Assembly: GCA_039187315.1 (NCBI GenBank)
Contig: JBCCZQ010000010.1
Span: forward strand, 1 to 49,925
Length of the DNA: 49,925 bases
From: JANQQZ01 sp039187315
Lineage (GTDB): Bacteria > Planctomycetota > Phycisphaerae > Phycisphaerales > UBA1924
Reading direction: 5' to 3'
Shown one piece after another: positions 33,436 to 41,979 of this stretch; positions within the stretch are counted from its first letter, which is position 1; the number at the start of each line of letters is the position of its first letter. The notes under the pieces were generated by a model. The model was not told the DNA's origin. It saw nothing but the letters and a program-made list of their open reading frames with translations, and made no database searches. The translations under genes were made by a program, and so were the position numbers.

Positions 33436-34239
33436 ATGATGAACGCGACGTTCCAAAGCATGCGACGATGGGCCCTGACGGCAGCAGGTGTTGGCCTGGT
33501 TTCGCTCGGCGTCGTTGGCTGCGGCTCGATGCCAGCGCTCGATGCCGATGCCCCCGCGCCGGGCCTCATCCTCGGCGCCCGCTCGGCCGGAGACAGCCCG
33601 TTCGCGGCGGACAGGGCCATCTCGGCCGACGCCATTGTGGCCAGGTACGTCCGCTACACGGGCGGGTCGGCCAAGCCCAAGCCTGAGCGGAGCGAGATGC
33701 GCGTCGTGCCGGACGAGGACGGCTGGTCCACCGAGCGGTGGCTGCTGCCGCGGAACCCCGGCGGCGACGCGACGCTCGAGCGGCGCATCCGTCTCAGCCG
33801 CGGCGGCGATGGATCGATCCTGCTCCACGAGAGCAGCGGCGGCGAGGAAGACTTCACCACGCGGTTCGACCCGCCGGTGCGCTTGGCCGCGGCGCTCATG
33901 AGGCCCGGCAACGAGGTCGTCAGCGCGTTCCGCGTGCGTGTGATGGACAACGACAGTGGAGGGGACTTCCGCTCGGGCAACGGCACGGCACGCGTGACCT
34001 ACGCAGGACGGCAGCGGGTTGAGACTCCCATGGGTGTCTTCGACGCCGACCTGCTGATGACCGAGCTCTCAATCGAATCCGGGATCGCCACGATCGAGCG
34101 GCGTCAACGCCAGTGGATCGCCACTGTCCGCCCGGGCCGCTCCATGATCGTCGCCGAGGCGGTGCACGAACGCGTTGAGGTCTTCGGATTCGACCGGGAA
34201 CGGAGGATGCGGATGGTCATCGAATCGATCGTTCGCTAG
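33436..34239 (+). CDS. Lipoprotein of unknown function
   Basis: A 267-residue lipoprotein with signal peptide WALTAAGVGLVSLGVVGC. The mature protein is beta-rich, with GGDGSILLHESSGGEEDFTT, VSAFRVRVMDNDSGGDF and a C-terminal stretch GRSMIVAEAVHERVEVFGFD. I do not recognise the family. The string TPMGVFDADLL resembles DUF3108-like outer-membrane lipoproteins, but I cannot confirm this. It is divergent from the HEAT lipoprotein, sharing an 86-bp promoter spacer. The start may be either of two tandem ATGs (33436 or 33439). Confidence 0.8.
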   Translation: MMNATFQSMRRWALTAAGVGLVSLGVVGCGSMPALDADAPAPGLILGARSAGDSPFAADRAISADAIVARYVRYTGGSAKPKPERSEMRVVPDEDGWSTERWLLPRNPGGDATLERRIRLSRGGDGSILLHESSGGEEDFTTRFDPPVRLAAALMRPGNEVVSAFRVRVMDNDSGGDFRSGNGTARVTYAGRQRVETPMGVFDADLLMTELSIESGIATIERRQRQWIATVRPGRSMIVAEAVHERVEVFGFDRERRMRMVIESIVR

Positions 34240-34278
34240 CAGGCCGCCGACGCAGTCAACCACGATCCTGGCGCGACG

Positions 34279-34977
34279 TCAGAGTGAAGACGGGTCGCCG
34301 TAGCCCCGGACAGCACGCGGGGGTGCGAGCACCTCGCCAAGCACGATGGCCCGCTTCCAGTCCTCGCGGGTTAAGGCACCGATGATCGGGGCCGACTGGG
34401 TTGGAGAGCGCTCGGCTGCGGTTGCCGAAGCGAGCCTGCCACCCCCGGCCCGGTCACCGCTGGTCAGGGCGGCGAGCGTGCCGCTGATCTGGTCCCGCGC
34501 GATGGTGGTGCCTGTGTTCAGAGGCTCGGCCTGGGTTTGTTGTGCCGTCGCGGGCACCGGAGCGGGGCCAACGGTCGGTTCGATCGAGATCCGCTGCTGC
34601 CGGCGTGCGGGGACCGGGCGCTGCGGTGTCGGACGTGGCCCGGTCTGCTGCTGCTGCTGCTGCTGACGCTGACGCTGCTGGCGTGCGGCGGCTTCCCGGC
34701 GGCGGAGTTCCTCGATCTGTCTCCTGCGGCGCTCGGCGAAGGTCTCTTCGGTCGCATCACTCTGGTCGCTCACGAGCTCTGGGCTCGTGGGTGCATCGTT
34801 GGCCACTGGCCGCCCGGTACGCATGGCCTCCTCGATCGCTCGCCGCCGCTGGGCCTGGGCCTGAGCCTTCGCACGCTGCTGCTGCAACCATTGGATGACC
34901 TTGAGTACCGCCGGTAGGCCGAAGGCCAAGAACAGGATCACGATCTGCGGGTTGATGTTCTGAATCCACTGAGGCAT
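34279..34977 (-). CDS. Membrane-anchored Gln-rich coiled-coil protein
   Basis: A 232-residue protein. One N-terminal membrane segment (INPQIVILFLAFGLPAVLKV) is followed by a cytosolic part rich in Gln/Arg/Ala with coiled-coil character (ERRRRQIEELRRREAAAR) and a run of seven Gln. The C-terminus, EDWKRAIVLGEVLAPPRAVR, is a short block I associate with planctomycete membrane-anchored proteins of unknown function. Length and composition suggest a scaffold. It follows the ABC ATPase gene by 11 bp and is likely co-transcribed. Confidence 0.78.
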   Translation of the reverse strand: MPQWIQNINPQIVILFLAFGLPAVLKVIQWLQQQRAKAQAQAQRRRAIEEAMRTGRPVANDAPTSPELVSDQSDATEETFAERRRRQIEELRRREAAARQQRQRQQQQQQQTGPRPTPQRPVPARRQQRISIEPTVGPAPVPATAQQTQAEPLNTGTTIARDQISGTLAALTSGDRAGGGRLASATAAERSPTQSAPIIGALTREDWKRAIVLGEVLAPPRAVRGYGDPSSL

Positions 34978-34988
34978 GTTGCGTGAGT

Positions 34989-35804
34989 TTAGCGTTCGGG
35001 ATCCGGCACGGGCACAAGCGCCGCAGGGGGTCCTCCGGGTTGACCCAGACGCTCGAAACCCACACCGAACACCTCGCGGAGCGCCGCGGGATCCAACGCC
35101 TGCTCGGGGGGCAGCGGCCCGGTGTGCTGGCCGCCCGCCGCAAGGGTGAGGACCGTGTCGGCCCGGGCTGCGTGCGCCAAGTCGTGCGTGCTGAACGCGA
35201 GCCCAACGCCGAGGTCCTTCAGCCGATCGAATACGCTCGCCAGCGCGATCTGGTGCTTGGGATCGAGCGACGCCGCGGGCTCGTCGGCTAGGAGAAAGAC
35301 CGGGTACCCAGCCCGGTCTGCGCCCCCGGGCAGGCCGAGCTGGCAGCAGGCGCGCGCGAGGCTGGCGCGCTGACGCTGCCCGCCGCTGAGCGTACCGATG
35401 GGGCGATCGGTCAGGTCGACGATGTCGAACAACTCGAGCGCTGCAGCGACGCGCGGCGCACGCTCGCGCCGGCCCGCCGCGAACGCCCCGAAGCCCACAA
35501 ACGCGGCCACGCTGAAGGCGAACGCGATCTCGCTGCTCTGGGGCACATACGCCGACCGAGCCGCGCGCTCGGCGGCGGACCATGCACCGACCGGTCGGCC
35601 CGAGAGCGTGACCCTTCCGTCATCAGGGACGAGCAGGCCGGCGAGGACGCGGAGCAGAGTCGTCTTGCCCCCGCCGTTGGGCCCGATCAGCGCGACGCAT
35701 TCGCCGGGTTCGACCCCGACCGAGACCCCGTTGAGCACGGCCGGCGCTCGCACGTCGTACCTGTGCGCAATGCCTTCGGCCCGGATGGACGCGTCGGATG
35801 CCAT
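34989..35804 (-). CDS. ABC transporter ATP-binding protein, FecE/BtuD/ZnuC-like
   Basis: A 271-residue ATPase. Walker A is IGPNGGGKTTLLRVLAGLL, the signature is TLSGGQRQRASLARA, Walker B is FLLADEPAASLDPKHQ, and the switch His is in STHDLAHAARA. The Q-loop reads YVPQSSEIAFAFSV, typical of iron-siderophore, cobalamin and zinc importers. No permease or extracytoplasmic binding protein lies next to it, so the substrate is open; the BtuF-like gene at 41779 lacks a signal peptide and is not an obvious partner. It faces the epimerase gene across 80 bp. Confidence 0.9.
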   Translation of the reverse strand: MASDASIRAEGIAHRYDVRAPAVLNGVSVGVEPGECVALIGPNGGGKTTLLRVLAGLLVPDDGRVTLSGRPVGAWSAAERAARSAYVPQSSEIAFAFSVAAFVGFGAFAAGRRERAPRVAAALELFDIVDLTDRPIGTLSGGQRQRASLARACCQLGLPGGADRAGYPVFLLADEPAASLDPKHQIALASVFDRLKDLGVGLAFSTHDLAHAARADTVLTLAAGGQHTGPLPPEQALDPAALREVFGVGFERLGQPGGPPAALVPVPDPER

Positions 35805-35857
35805 GGCGCGAGTCTACCTGTCAGCGGGGTCCGGATCCGTCCGTACCGCCCCTCGTC

Positions 35858-35874
35858 TAGCATGCCGTCGGAGG
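35858..35874 (+). promoter_or_regulatory. Candidate -10 TAGCAT and RBS GGAGG before the epimerase-like gene
   Basis: TAGCAT (35858-35863) and GGAGG (35870-35874) precede the ATG at 35885. The leader would be very short. The 11-mer CTAGCATGCCG is shared with the minus-strand promoter candidate at 17804. Confidence 0.35.
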
Positions 35875-35884
35875 CCAAGCGGGC

Positions 35885-36889
35885 ATGAGTCAGCAGCAAT
35901 CGATGACAGTGGCCGTGGCGGGTTCGACCGGGTTCGTCGGCCGGCACGTGGTGTCGGAGCTGGCCCGGCGGGGTCACAGGGTCCGGGCGCTCGTCCGCGA
36001 CTCCGAGAAAGCCGCCCGCGCGTTCGCAGCTGTCGAGCCATCGGACGCCGTGACCCGCGTCGTAGCCCCATCGATCGGGACCGCCTCAGCGCAAGAGCTG
36101 GTTGACGGCGCCGATGCCTGCGTCAACTGCATCGGGATCATCCGCGAGCAGGACGGGCAGCGGTTCGACGCGCTTCATGTCGGAGCGGTCGGCGTGCTGA
36201 CCGGGGCGTGCGCCAAGCTCGAGGGCGTGACGCGGTTCGTCCAGATCTCGGCGCTGGGCGTCTCGCCGGACGGCAGGGCCAAGTACCAGCGGACCAAGGC
36301 CGAGGGCGAGCGCGTCGTCCGGCGAAGCGGGCTGCCCTGGACGATCTTCCGCCCGAGCCTTGTGCTCGGAGCCGGCGGCCAGATGAACGAGATGCTCGGT
36401 GACTGGGCGAGGGGCCGCGTGCCGCCCTACCTGTTTATGCCGTACTTCACACGCCGCGCCGATGGCCATTGGACAGTGATTCCCGGCGAAACGGTGGACC
36501 CGAGGGTCGCGCCCGTGCTCGTCGAGGACCTTGCCCGCGCCGTGGCCGACTCGCTCGAGCGCCCCGAGACCGCGAACGAGGTGTACCACGTCTGCGGGTC
36601 GGAGGTGGTCGTATGGCCCGAGCTGCTCGAAGCGGCGCGGGACGCGACGCCGGGTGCCAAACCCTCGATCCGGCCGGCTGGGATCCCTGCACCGGCGGCG
36701 CACCTGGCCGCGAGCGTGGCGGGCTTCGTCGGCATGGGCGGGCTGCTTCCGTTCGACGCGGGGATGGCGGCGATGGCAGCCGAGGACTCGGTCGCCGCGA
36801 TGGCCAAGTTCGAGACACACTTCGGTTTCGCGCCGCGCTCGTTCCGCGACGCGTTCGCCGCGTCGCCCCCTTCGACGGCGAACGCCTGA
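35885..36889 (+). CDS. NAD(P)-dependent epimerase/dehydratase-like (NDUFA9-type SDR)
   Basis: A 334-residue atypical short-chain dehydrogenase. It has the N-terminal dinucleotide motif VAVAGSTGFVGRHVVSEL, ACVNCIGIIREQDGQRFDAL, and KYQRTKAEGERVVRRSGLPW with the Tyr/Lys context partly changed. The pattern, including ARFV-Q-SALG and TIFRPSLVLG, is that of the complex I NDUFA9 subunit and related bacterial proteins that often act structurally. The C-terminus has a hydrophobic segment (AAHLAASVAGFVGMGGLLPF). The stop overlaps the rnr ATG (TGATG), so the two are coupled. Confidence 0.88.
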   Translation: MSQQQSMTVAVAGSTGFVGRHVVSELARRGHRVRALVRDSEKAARAFAAVEPSDAVTRVVAPSIGTASAQELVDGADACVNCIGIIREQDGQRFDALHVGAVGVLTGACAKLEGVTRFVQISALGVSPDGRAKYQRTKAEGERVVRRSGLPWTIFRPSLVLGAGGQMNEMLGDWARGRVPPYLFMPYFTRRADGHWTVIPGETVDPRVAPVLVEDLARAVADSLERPETANEVYHVCGSEVVVWPELLEAARDATPGAKPSIRPAGIPAPAAHLAASVAGFVGMGGLLPFDAGMAAMAAEDSVAAMAKFETHFGFAPRSFRDAFAASPPSTANA

Positions 36890-39372
36890 TGCCGCTGCGC
36901 TTCAAGAGCCGCCTGCTCGCTCACCTGCGCCATGAGCGCTACGTCCCGACCAATGTCGCGCAGCTGACGGCCGATCTTGAAGTAGACGATCCTGACGAGT
37001 TCCGCGACGCGGTCCGCGCGCTGACGGATGAGGGGGCGATCGTCGTCTCGGATTCGGGCATGGTCACGCTGCCGAGCTACGCCGACGGCCCGCGCGTGAT
37101 CGAGGGCGAGTTCCGCGGGACGAGCAAGGGTTTCGGGTTCGTCAAGACGGACCAGATGCGTCGTGAAGGGGACCTGTTCGTCCCGCCGCACCTGACGGGC
37201 GACGCCATGACCGGCGACCGCGTGCGTGTGGGCCTCATCGAGGACCGCCAGCGGGGCCGGCGCGACCCGGACAAGCGCTTCTCGGGCGAGGTCATCGAGG
37301 TCATCGAGCGCAAAGCGTCGAGCTTCACGGGCACGATCGAGACGCGGGGCGTCTCGTTCGTGGTGATCCCCGATGCGCGCGAGCTTGAGGGTCGGCCGAT
37401 CGTCCTGCGCGACGCCGAGAGCAAGTACGCGGGCGTCGGCGACAAGGTCGTCTTTGAGATCACGGACTACCCCGAGGGCGATGCGCTGGGCGAGGGCGTG
37501 ATCGTCCGCGTGCTGGGCGCCGCCGGTGAGCCCGACATCGAGACGCAGGCCGTGATCGCCGCCTACGGGCTGCCGAGCCGCGAGTTCCCCGAGGCGTGCG
37601 TCGAGCAGGCCCGCGAGGCGACGCGTGCCTTCGACGAGGCGATCGAGCGGTTCCGCGCCGGCGAGACACTCAAGGGCCGGCTCGACCTGACCGGCGAGTT
37701 CGTCACCACCATCGATCCGCCGGACGCCAAAGACTACGACGACGCGATCAGCCTGAAGAAGCTCCCGGCTACCGATGGCGGCGGCTGGGAGCTGGCGGTC
37801 CACATCGCCGACGTCGGGCATTTCATCCAAGCCGGCTCGCCGCTGGATGTTGAGGCCCGGCAGCGCGGCAACAGCGTCTACCTGCCGCGGCTGGTCATCC
37901 CCATGCTGCCGGAAGTCCTGAGCAACGGCATCTGCTCGCTGCAGGAGGGCGTCGAGCGGTTCGCCAAAACGGCGTTCATCCGCTTCGATACGCGGGCCAA
38001 CGTCGTCGGCCGGGGTGTGGCGAGCACGATCATCAAGAGCCGCAAGCGCATGACCTACCTCGAAGCGCAGGCGCTGATCGACGGCGACCAGGACGAAGCC
38101 AAGAACCACGCCAAGACCGAGCCGAATTACACCGACGAGCTGATCGCGTCCGTTCGCGAGATGAACCGCTTGGCCAAGGCCATCGAGCAGCGCCGGCACG
38201 GCCAGGGCATGATCTCGCTCGAGCTGCCCGACGTCGAACTCATCTTCGACGACAACGGCCACGTCGTCGACGGCCAGCCCGAGGACGACGCCTACACCCA
38301 CAAGATCATCGAGATGTTCATGGTCGAGGCCAACGAGGTCCTGGGCCATCTCTTCCAGGACCTGCAGGTGCCCCTGATCCGACGCATCCACCCCGACCCG
38401 GTGCCGGGCGATCAGGAGGACATGCGCAAGAGCGCGATGGTCGCGGGCTTCAAGATCCCGGCGAGCCCGTCGCGCGAGGAGCTCCAGGGCCTGCTGGACG
38501 CGACCCGCGGCACGCCCGCGGCACGGGCCGTGCACATGGCCGTGCTCCGCACGCTGACCAAGGCGGAGTATTCGCCGGCGCGCATCGGGCACTACGCGCT
38601 GGCGAGCGAGGCGTACGCGCACTTCACCAGCCCGATCCGCCGCTACCCCGACCTGACCGTGCACCGGAGCCTTGCCGTCTTCCTCGCCATGACCGAGAAC
38701 GGCCAGAGCCCGCCCAAGAGCGACGAGTCCTTCGCGCGCCTCGGCGAGGAGATGCTCAAGCACAACGACTGCCCCGACGAGCAGACGCTGCTCGAGGCCG
38801 GCCGGCACTGCACGCAGACCGAGCAGAACGCCGCCTCGGCCGAGGCCGACCTGCGCAAGCTGCTCGTGCTCATGCTGCTGTCGAACAAGATCGGCGAGAC
38901 GTTCCGCGGCGTGGTCACGGGCGTCAACCCGCGCGGGCTGTTCGTTCAGATCGACCGCTTCGTCATCGATGGCTTTATCAAGACCAGCGACCTGCCAGGC
39001 GATGTCACTCGCGGCAACGGGCCGCCCCGCTGGCAGCTCGACAAAAAATCCGGCGGGCTCGTCGATCAGTCGTCCGGCCGGAGCTACAACGTCGGCCACA
39101 TGTTCGAAGTCTCGATCGCGCACGTCGACCTCATCAAGCGTCAGCTGGAACTGGCCGTGGCCGACGCCGGCTCGCGGGCCGCGGGCAAGAGCAAGCCGAC
39201 GCTCACCCTCGGGTCCGACGGCGGCGGGCTGGGGCACGGCGGCGGGGCCGGGTTTGGCATGTCAGGCGGGGGGCGGACAGGCTCCCAGCGTCGCTCGGCC
39301 AAGAGCAAGCGCCGCGACAAGGGCAAGAAGGACTACCGCGGCGACCGCAAAGGCAAGGGGAAACGGCAGTGA
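36889..39372 (+). CDS. rnr: Ribonuclease R
   Basis: An 827-residue RNase II/R family 3'-5' exoribonuclease. It carries an N-terminal winged helix (residues 1-65), cold-shock domains, the RNB catalytic domain with TIDPPDAKDYDDAIS (Asp276, 282, 284, 285 hold the metals), YAHFTSPIRRYPDLTVHRSL, and an S1 domain (FRGVVTGVNPRGLFVQI). The last 60 residues form a Gly/Lys/Arg tail, as in E. coli RNase R, which binds ribosomes and structured RNA. An ATG overlapping the upstream stop (TGATG) and a GTGA overlap downstream place it in the centre of a three-gene translationally coupled unit. Confidence 0.97.
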   Translation: MPLRFKSRLLAHLRHERYVPTNVAQLTADLEVDDPDEFRDAVRALTDEGAIVVSDSGMVTLPSYADGPRVIEGEFRGTSKGFGFVKTDQMRREGDLFVPPHLTGDAMTGDRVRVGLIEDRQRGRRDPDKRFSGEVIEVIERKASSFTGTIETRGVSFVVIPDARELEGRPIVLRDAESKYAGVGDKVVFEITDYPEGDALGEGVIVRVLGAAGEPDIETQAVIAAYGLPSREFPEACVEQAREATRAFDEAIERFRAGETLKGRLDLTGEFVTTIDPPDAKDYDDAISLKKLPATDGGGWELAVHIADVGHFIQAGSPLDVEARQRGNSVYLPRLVIPMLPEVLSNGICSLQEGVERFAKTAFIRFDTRANVVGRGVASTIIKSRKRMTYLEAQALIDGDQDEAKNHAKTEPNYTDELIASVREMNRLAKAIEQRRHGQGMISLELPDVELIFDDNGHVVDGQPEDDAYTHKIIEMFMVEANEVLGHLFQDLQVPLIRRIHPDPVPGDQEDMRKSAMVAGFKIPASPSREELQGLLDATRGTPAARAVHMAVLRTLTKAEYSPARIGHYALASEAYAHFTSPIRRYPDLTVHRSLAVFLAMTENGQSPPKSDESFARLGEEMLKHNDCPDEQTLLEAGRHCTQTEQNAASAEADLRKLLVLMLLSNKIGETFRGVVTGVNPRGLFVQIDRFVIDGFIKTSDLPGDVTRGNGPPRWQLDKKSGGLVDQSSGRSYNVGHMFEVSIAHVDLIKRQLELAVADAGSRAAGKSKPTLTLGSDGGGLGHGGGAGFGMSGGGRTGSQRRSAKSKRRDKGKKDYRGDRKGKGKRQ

Positions 39373-40043
39373 AACGGGCAACAGGGTTCGTGGCGCTCGC
39401 CGCATGCATGATCGCTGGTTGCAGCGGACGCCACGAGCGAGCCTCGATCATCGAGATCGCGCCGCAACCGCTCGCGGATGTCGCCGCACGCTGGCTCGAG
39501 GGCACGTTCACCAGCGCCGAGCAGGCCGCCGAGGACGAGAACTACTTCGAGGTCGTGCTCCACCACCACCCGATCTGGCCCGAGCGGGACGACGGCCGCT
39601 GGTTCTACGTCGAGCAGGCCGTCGCCGGCGCCCTCGACCGCCCCTACCGCCAGCGGGTCTACCGCGTCTGGGCTCGGCCGAGCTCGTCGCTCAGAGAGAT
39701 CGCCGTCGAGAGCACGGTCTACGAGCTGCCCGACCCCGACGCGTTCATCAACGCCTGGAGCTCACAGGACCTGTTCGCGGACCTCGACCCGATCGATCTG
39801 ACCAAGCGCGACGGCTGCGAGGTCGTCTTCACCGAATTCGGCAACGGCTGGATGGAGGGCTCGACCGCCGACCGCGCGTGCGCCAGCACGCTCCGCGGCG
39901 CGACGTACGCCACGAGCACCGTCCGCCTGAGCCCGGACGAGATCCGCAGCTGGGACCAGGGCTGGGACGACGCCGACGAGCAGGTCTGGGGCGCGGTTGA
40001 TGGGCCGTACGTGTTCAAGCGAGTGGGCGGTCAAACAGACTGA
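39369..40043 (+). CDS. CpcT/CpeT-like lipoprotein
   Basis: A 224-residue lipoprotein. The signal peptide ends IAGC with Cys18, and residues 35-220 match the CpcT/CpeT family: ARWLEGTFTSAEQAAEDENY, HHHPIWPERDDGRWFYVEQ, PYRQRVYRVWARP, RDGCEVVF, CASTLRGATYATSTV and a final WDQGWDD...WGAVDGPYVFKR. In cyanobacteria this family attaches phycobilin chromophores to phycobiliproteins. No phycobiliprotein is visible here and the protein is an exported lipoprotein, so another ligand is likely. The GTG start overlaps the rnr stop (GTGA). The 3' end overlaps the convergent gene by 29 bp. Confidence 0.85.
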   Translation: MKRATGFVALAACMIAGCSGRHERASIIEIAPQPLADVAARWLEGTFTSAEQAAEDENYFEVVLHHHPIWPERDDGRWFYVEQAVAGALDRPYRQRVYRVWARPSSSLREIAVESTVYELPDPDAFINAWSSQDLFADLDPIDLTKRDGCEVVFTEFGNGWMEGSTADRACASTLRGATYATSTVRLSPDEIRSWDQGWDDADEQVWGAVDGPYVFKRVGGQTD

Positions 40044-40812
40044 TCTCGTCACGCAGGCACGATTCGATTTTCGGTTTCAGCTTCTCGCGCATCGGTCCAT
40101 GAATAAGCTGAAAGAGCAGGTGTGAAGTATCAAAACACCTTGGAGGCTGCGGCGGGTCCTGTTTTATGTTGGTTGAGGGCAAGCCGAAAGGTGTCAAGCA
40201 GAAGGCCGAACTCGGGACTTCAAGCGATTCACCGTTCAACCGTTTGATGGGATCGCCGCTGAACCGCATCGCGATGAGTACTACGCCCTTGCACATCCCC
40301 GAATCAAACGGCCAGTAGTAGTCGAATCCTGCTCTTTCACCTGATTCTGCGACCGGCAAGACGATCGAATTCACTCGACGGCTGCGCGTATCTGCAGTGA
40401 CGTAAAGCCCATCACAGCTTTCAAGAGCACACGAAACGTGCCCACCCCGACATGAGTCAAGCTCCCAATGCCTTCGGACTGGTAGTTCAAGCGTGAGCAC
40501 GACCCCGCTGGCAGCCCCCCGCGGATCTACCTTTGACTTTTCACGGATTACTGAAACAAGCATCCACATCGCGAGAAACAACATGACGACCGCGAAAGCA
40601 ATCACGAGCGTTTTCATGGGAACGCCCACCTGCATCAGCGGCGCAAAGGCGAGAACGAGAAAAATCGCGACGATCACTGCAACACACCCGAGGCAACCAA
40701 TTGACGCACCGAACGCCATGTTCCATTCTGGGCGGAAGCTCTTCAGAGCGAGCTCTTCTTCCTCAAGCGAAGCCTCGCGTTCGAGCAAATTGATGCGTTG
40801 AGACTCACCCAC
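40015..40812 (-). CDS. Two-TM membrane protein of unknown function, low GC
   Basis: A 265-residue protein not recognised. An N-terminal acidic segment (NLLEREASLEEEELALKSF) precedes two membrane segments (about 31-58, GASIGCLGCVAVIVAIFLVL; and 67-88, VIAFAVVMLFLAMWMLVSVI), then a soluble domain with six cysteines (WELDSCRGGHVSCALESCDG and others). GC is visibly lower than in the neighbours (roughly 50-55%), with more Lys, Asn and Ile codons, so recent acquisition or relaxed selection is possible. The ATG overlaps the BtuF-like stop by 8 bp, implying co-translation. Confidence 0.7.
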   Translation of the reverse strand: MGESQRINLLEREASLEEEELALKSFRPEWNMAFGASIGCLGCVAVIVAIFLVLAFAPLMQVGVPMKTLVIAFAVVMLFLAMWMLVSVIREKSKVDPRGAASGVVLTLELPVRRHWELDSCRGGHVSCALESCDGLYVTADTRSRRVNSIVLPVAESGERAGFDYYWPFDSGMCKGVVLIAMRFSGDPIKRLNGESLEVPSSAFCLTPFGLPSTNIKQDPPQPPRCFDTSHLLFQLIHGPMREKLKPKIESCLRDEISLFDRPLA

Positions 40813-41779
40813 CGAGCCGCTCCCACGGAAACCCGTCCGGGATCAGGTTCGGGCGGTCCTGCACGAAACCCACGAGGAAGGCAAAGGCGTCGGCGAGCCG
40901 CGGGCCGGGGCGGTTGAAGTGCTGGTGGCCGTCGACAAGCGCGACGCGGCCGTCCTCGACCGCGGGCAATGACTCGAACCAGTCTTGGCCCCGCAGGGCG
41001 TGCACGGCATCGCGCGTCTGGGCGAGATCGAGGCCGCAGGGCGCGATGACCAGATTCTCGGGCCGGGTGGCGGCGTAGGCCTCGGCGGGGACGCGGATGG
41101 ACTTGCCGGCGACGCGTTCGGCCTGCTGGGGCCCCACCGCCGAGCCCGTGCCGGGCCGCGCGACCGTCTCGTTGAGCGGGTGCCGACCGCCGGCCCGCTC
41201 GATCAGCTGCACCGTCCAGTGACCGGCAACGAAGATGGGGTCGGTCCATTCCATGAAGCCGACGACCGGGCCCTCCTCGTACGGGTTGACGTACTCCTGC
41301 ACGGCATGGAGCCGGCCGCGGACATCGACCACGGCCTCAAACGCCGCGCGCTCGCGCCCGATCGCCCGGCCGACGCGCAGCACATCATCGAGCACGTCCT
41401 CGACCGTCTCAGGATTCAGGCTGACGACCGCCGGTTCGGTACCGGTCCGCTCGGCGATTGTCTTTGCCGCGCCTCGGACGGTGTTCAGATCGATCGAGCA
41501 GACATCGCACAGGTCCTGCGTGACGATGACATCCGGCGCGAGTTCGGCGAGGCGATCGACATCGAGCGTGTAGAGCGAGTCTCCCGATTCGAGCGCGCTG
41601 CGGACGTCGGCGTCGACCTGCGCGGGGGACTGGTAGCTCGTCCGCTGGGCCGTGAGCGGCTGGACACGTTCGATACTTTCCGGAAAATCGCACTCGTGAC
41701 TGCGTCCGACAAGATCGCCCCCGACGCCCAGCAGGTCCACGATCTCGGTTGCCGAGGGCAGAAGGCTGACGATCTTCAT
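40805..41779 (-). CDS. BtuF-like cobalamin/metal-binding protein without signal peptide
   Basis: A 324-residue PF01497-type protein starting MKIVSLLPSATEIVDLLGVG. No export signal is seen, so it is probably cytosolic, unlike true BtuF/FepB. Potential metal-binding residues are Cys30 (RSHECDFP), Cys91 and Cys94 (LCDVC), Cys248 (APCG), plus GFMEWTDPIFVAGHW and DGHQHFNRPGPR. This signal-less subgroup is common and is annotated as cobalamin-binding without proof. The start is the ATG at 41779; the upstream frame is not family-like. It is followed by the low-GC membrane gene, overlapping by 8 bp. Confidence 0.85.
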   Translation of the reverse strand: MKIVSLLPSATEIVDLLGVGGDLVGRSHECDFPESIERVQPLTAQRTSYQSPAQVDADVRSALESGDSLYTLDVDRLAELAPDVIVTQDLCDVCSIDLNTVRGAAKTIAERTGTEPAVVSLNPETVEDVLDDVLRVGRAIGRERAAFEAVVDVRGRLHAVQEYVNPYEEGPVVGFMEWTDPIFVAGHWTVQLIERAGGRHPLNETVARPGTGSAVGPQQAERVAGKSIRVPAEAYAATRPENLVIAPCGLDLAQTRDAVHALRGQDWFESLPAVEDGRVALVDGHQHFNRPGPRLADAFAFLVGFVQDRPNLIPDGFPWERLGG

Positions 41780-41847
41780 GGCGGGAAGACGCTCCGGTTG
41801 AATCTCGGCCGACAGTCGACGGTACAAGCCGCCGCGGCACTGCGAAA

Positions 41848-41867
41848 CGGCCCGTTCGCACGGGCCG
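41848..41867. repeat. Perfect hairpin CGGCCCG-TTCGCA-CGGGCCG
   Basis: A 7-bp perfect inverted repeat with a 6-base loop lies in the 200-bp divergent spacer between the BtuF-like gene and gspD. No T-run follows on either strand, so termination is unlikely; it could be an operator or be fortuitous in this GC-rich spacer. Nothing else is evident in the spacer. Confidence 0.3.
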
Positions 41868-41979
41868 GTGCCCGAGCCGCCCCGTGGGGACCGCGATGAG
41901 GGCTCCACCCTCGCAGAGCCTAGAGTCTTGACCCGGGACGCGGAGCCGCCCGGCCGCCCTCCTGGGATGGAGAAGTCCC

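Noticed and set aside
36427..39237. 936-codon open frame antisense to rnr
   Set aside because: It lies opposite RNase R and reads as low-complexity Arg/Asp/Ala/Val sequence without motifs; long antisense frames are expected in GC-rich DNA with strong third-position bias.
40805..41779. BtuF-like gene as partner of the orphan ABC ATPase at 34989-35804
   Set aside because: The protein has no signal peptide and lies 5 kb away on the other side of unrelated genes; no permease is present.
41848..41867. GC hairpin as terminator
   Set aside because: No T-run on either strand and it lies between divergent genes, where no terminator is needed.
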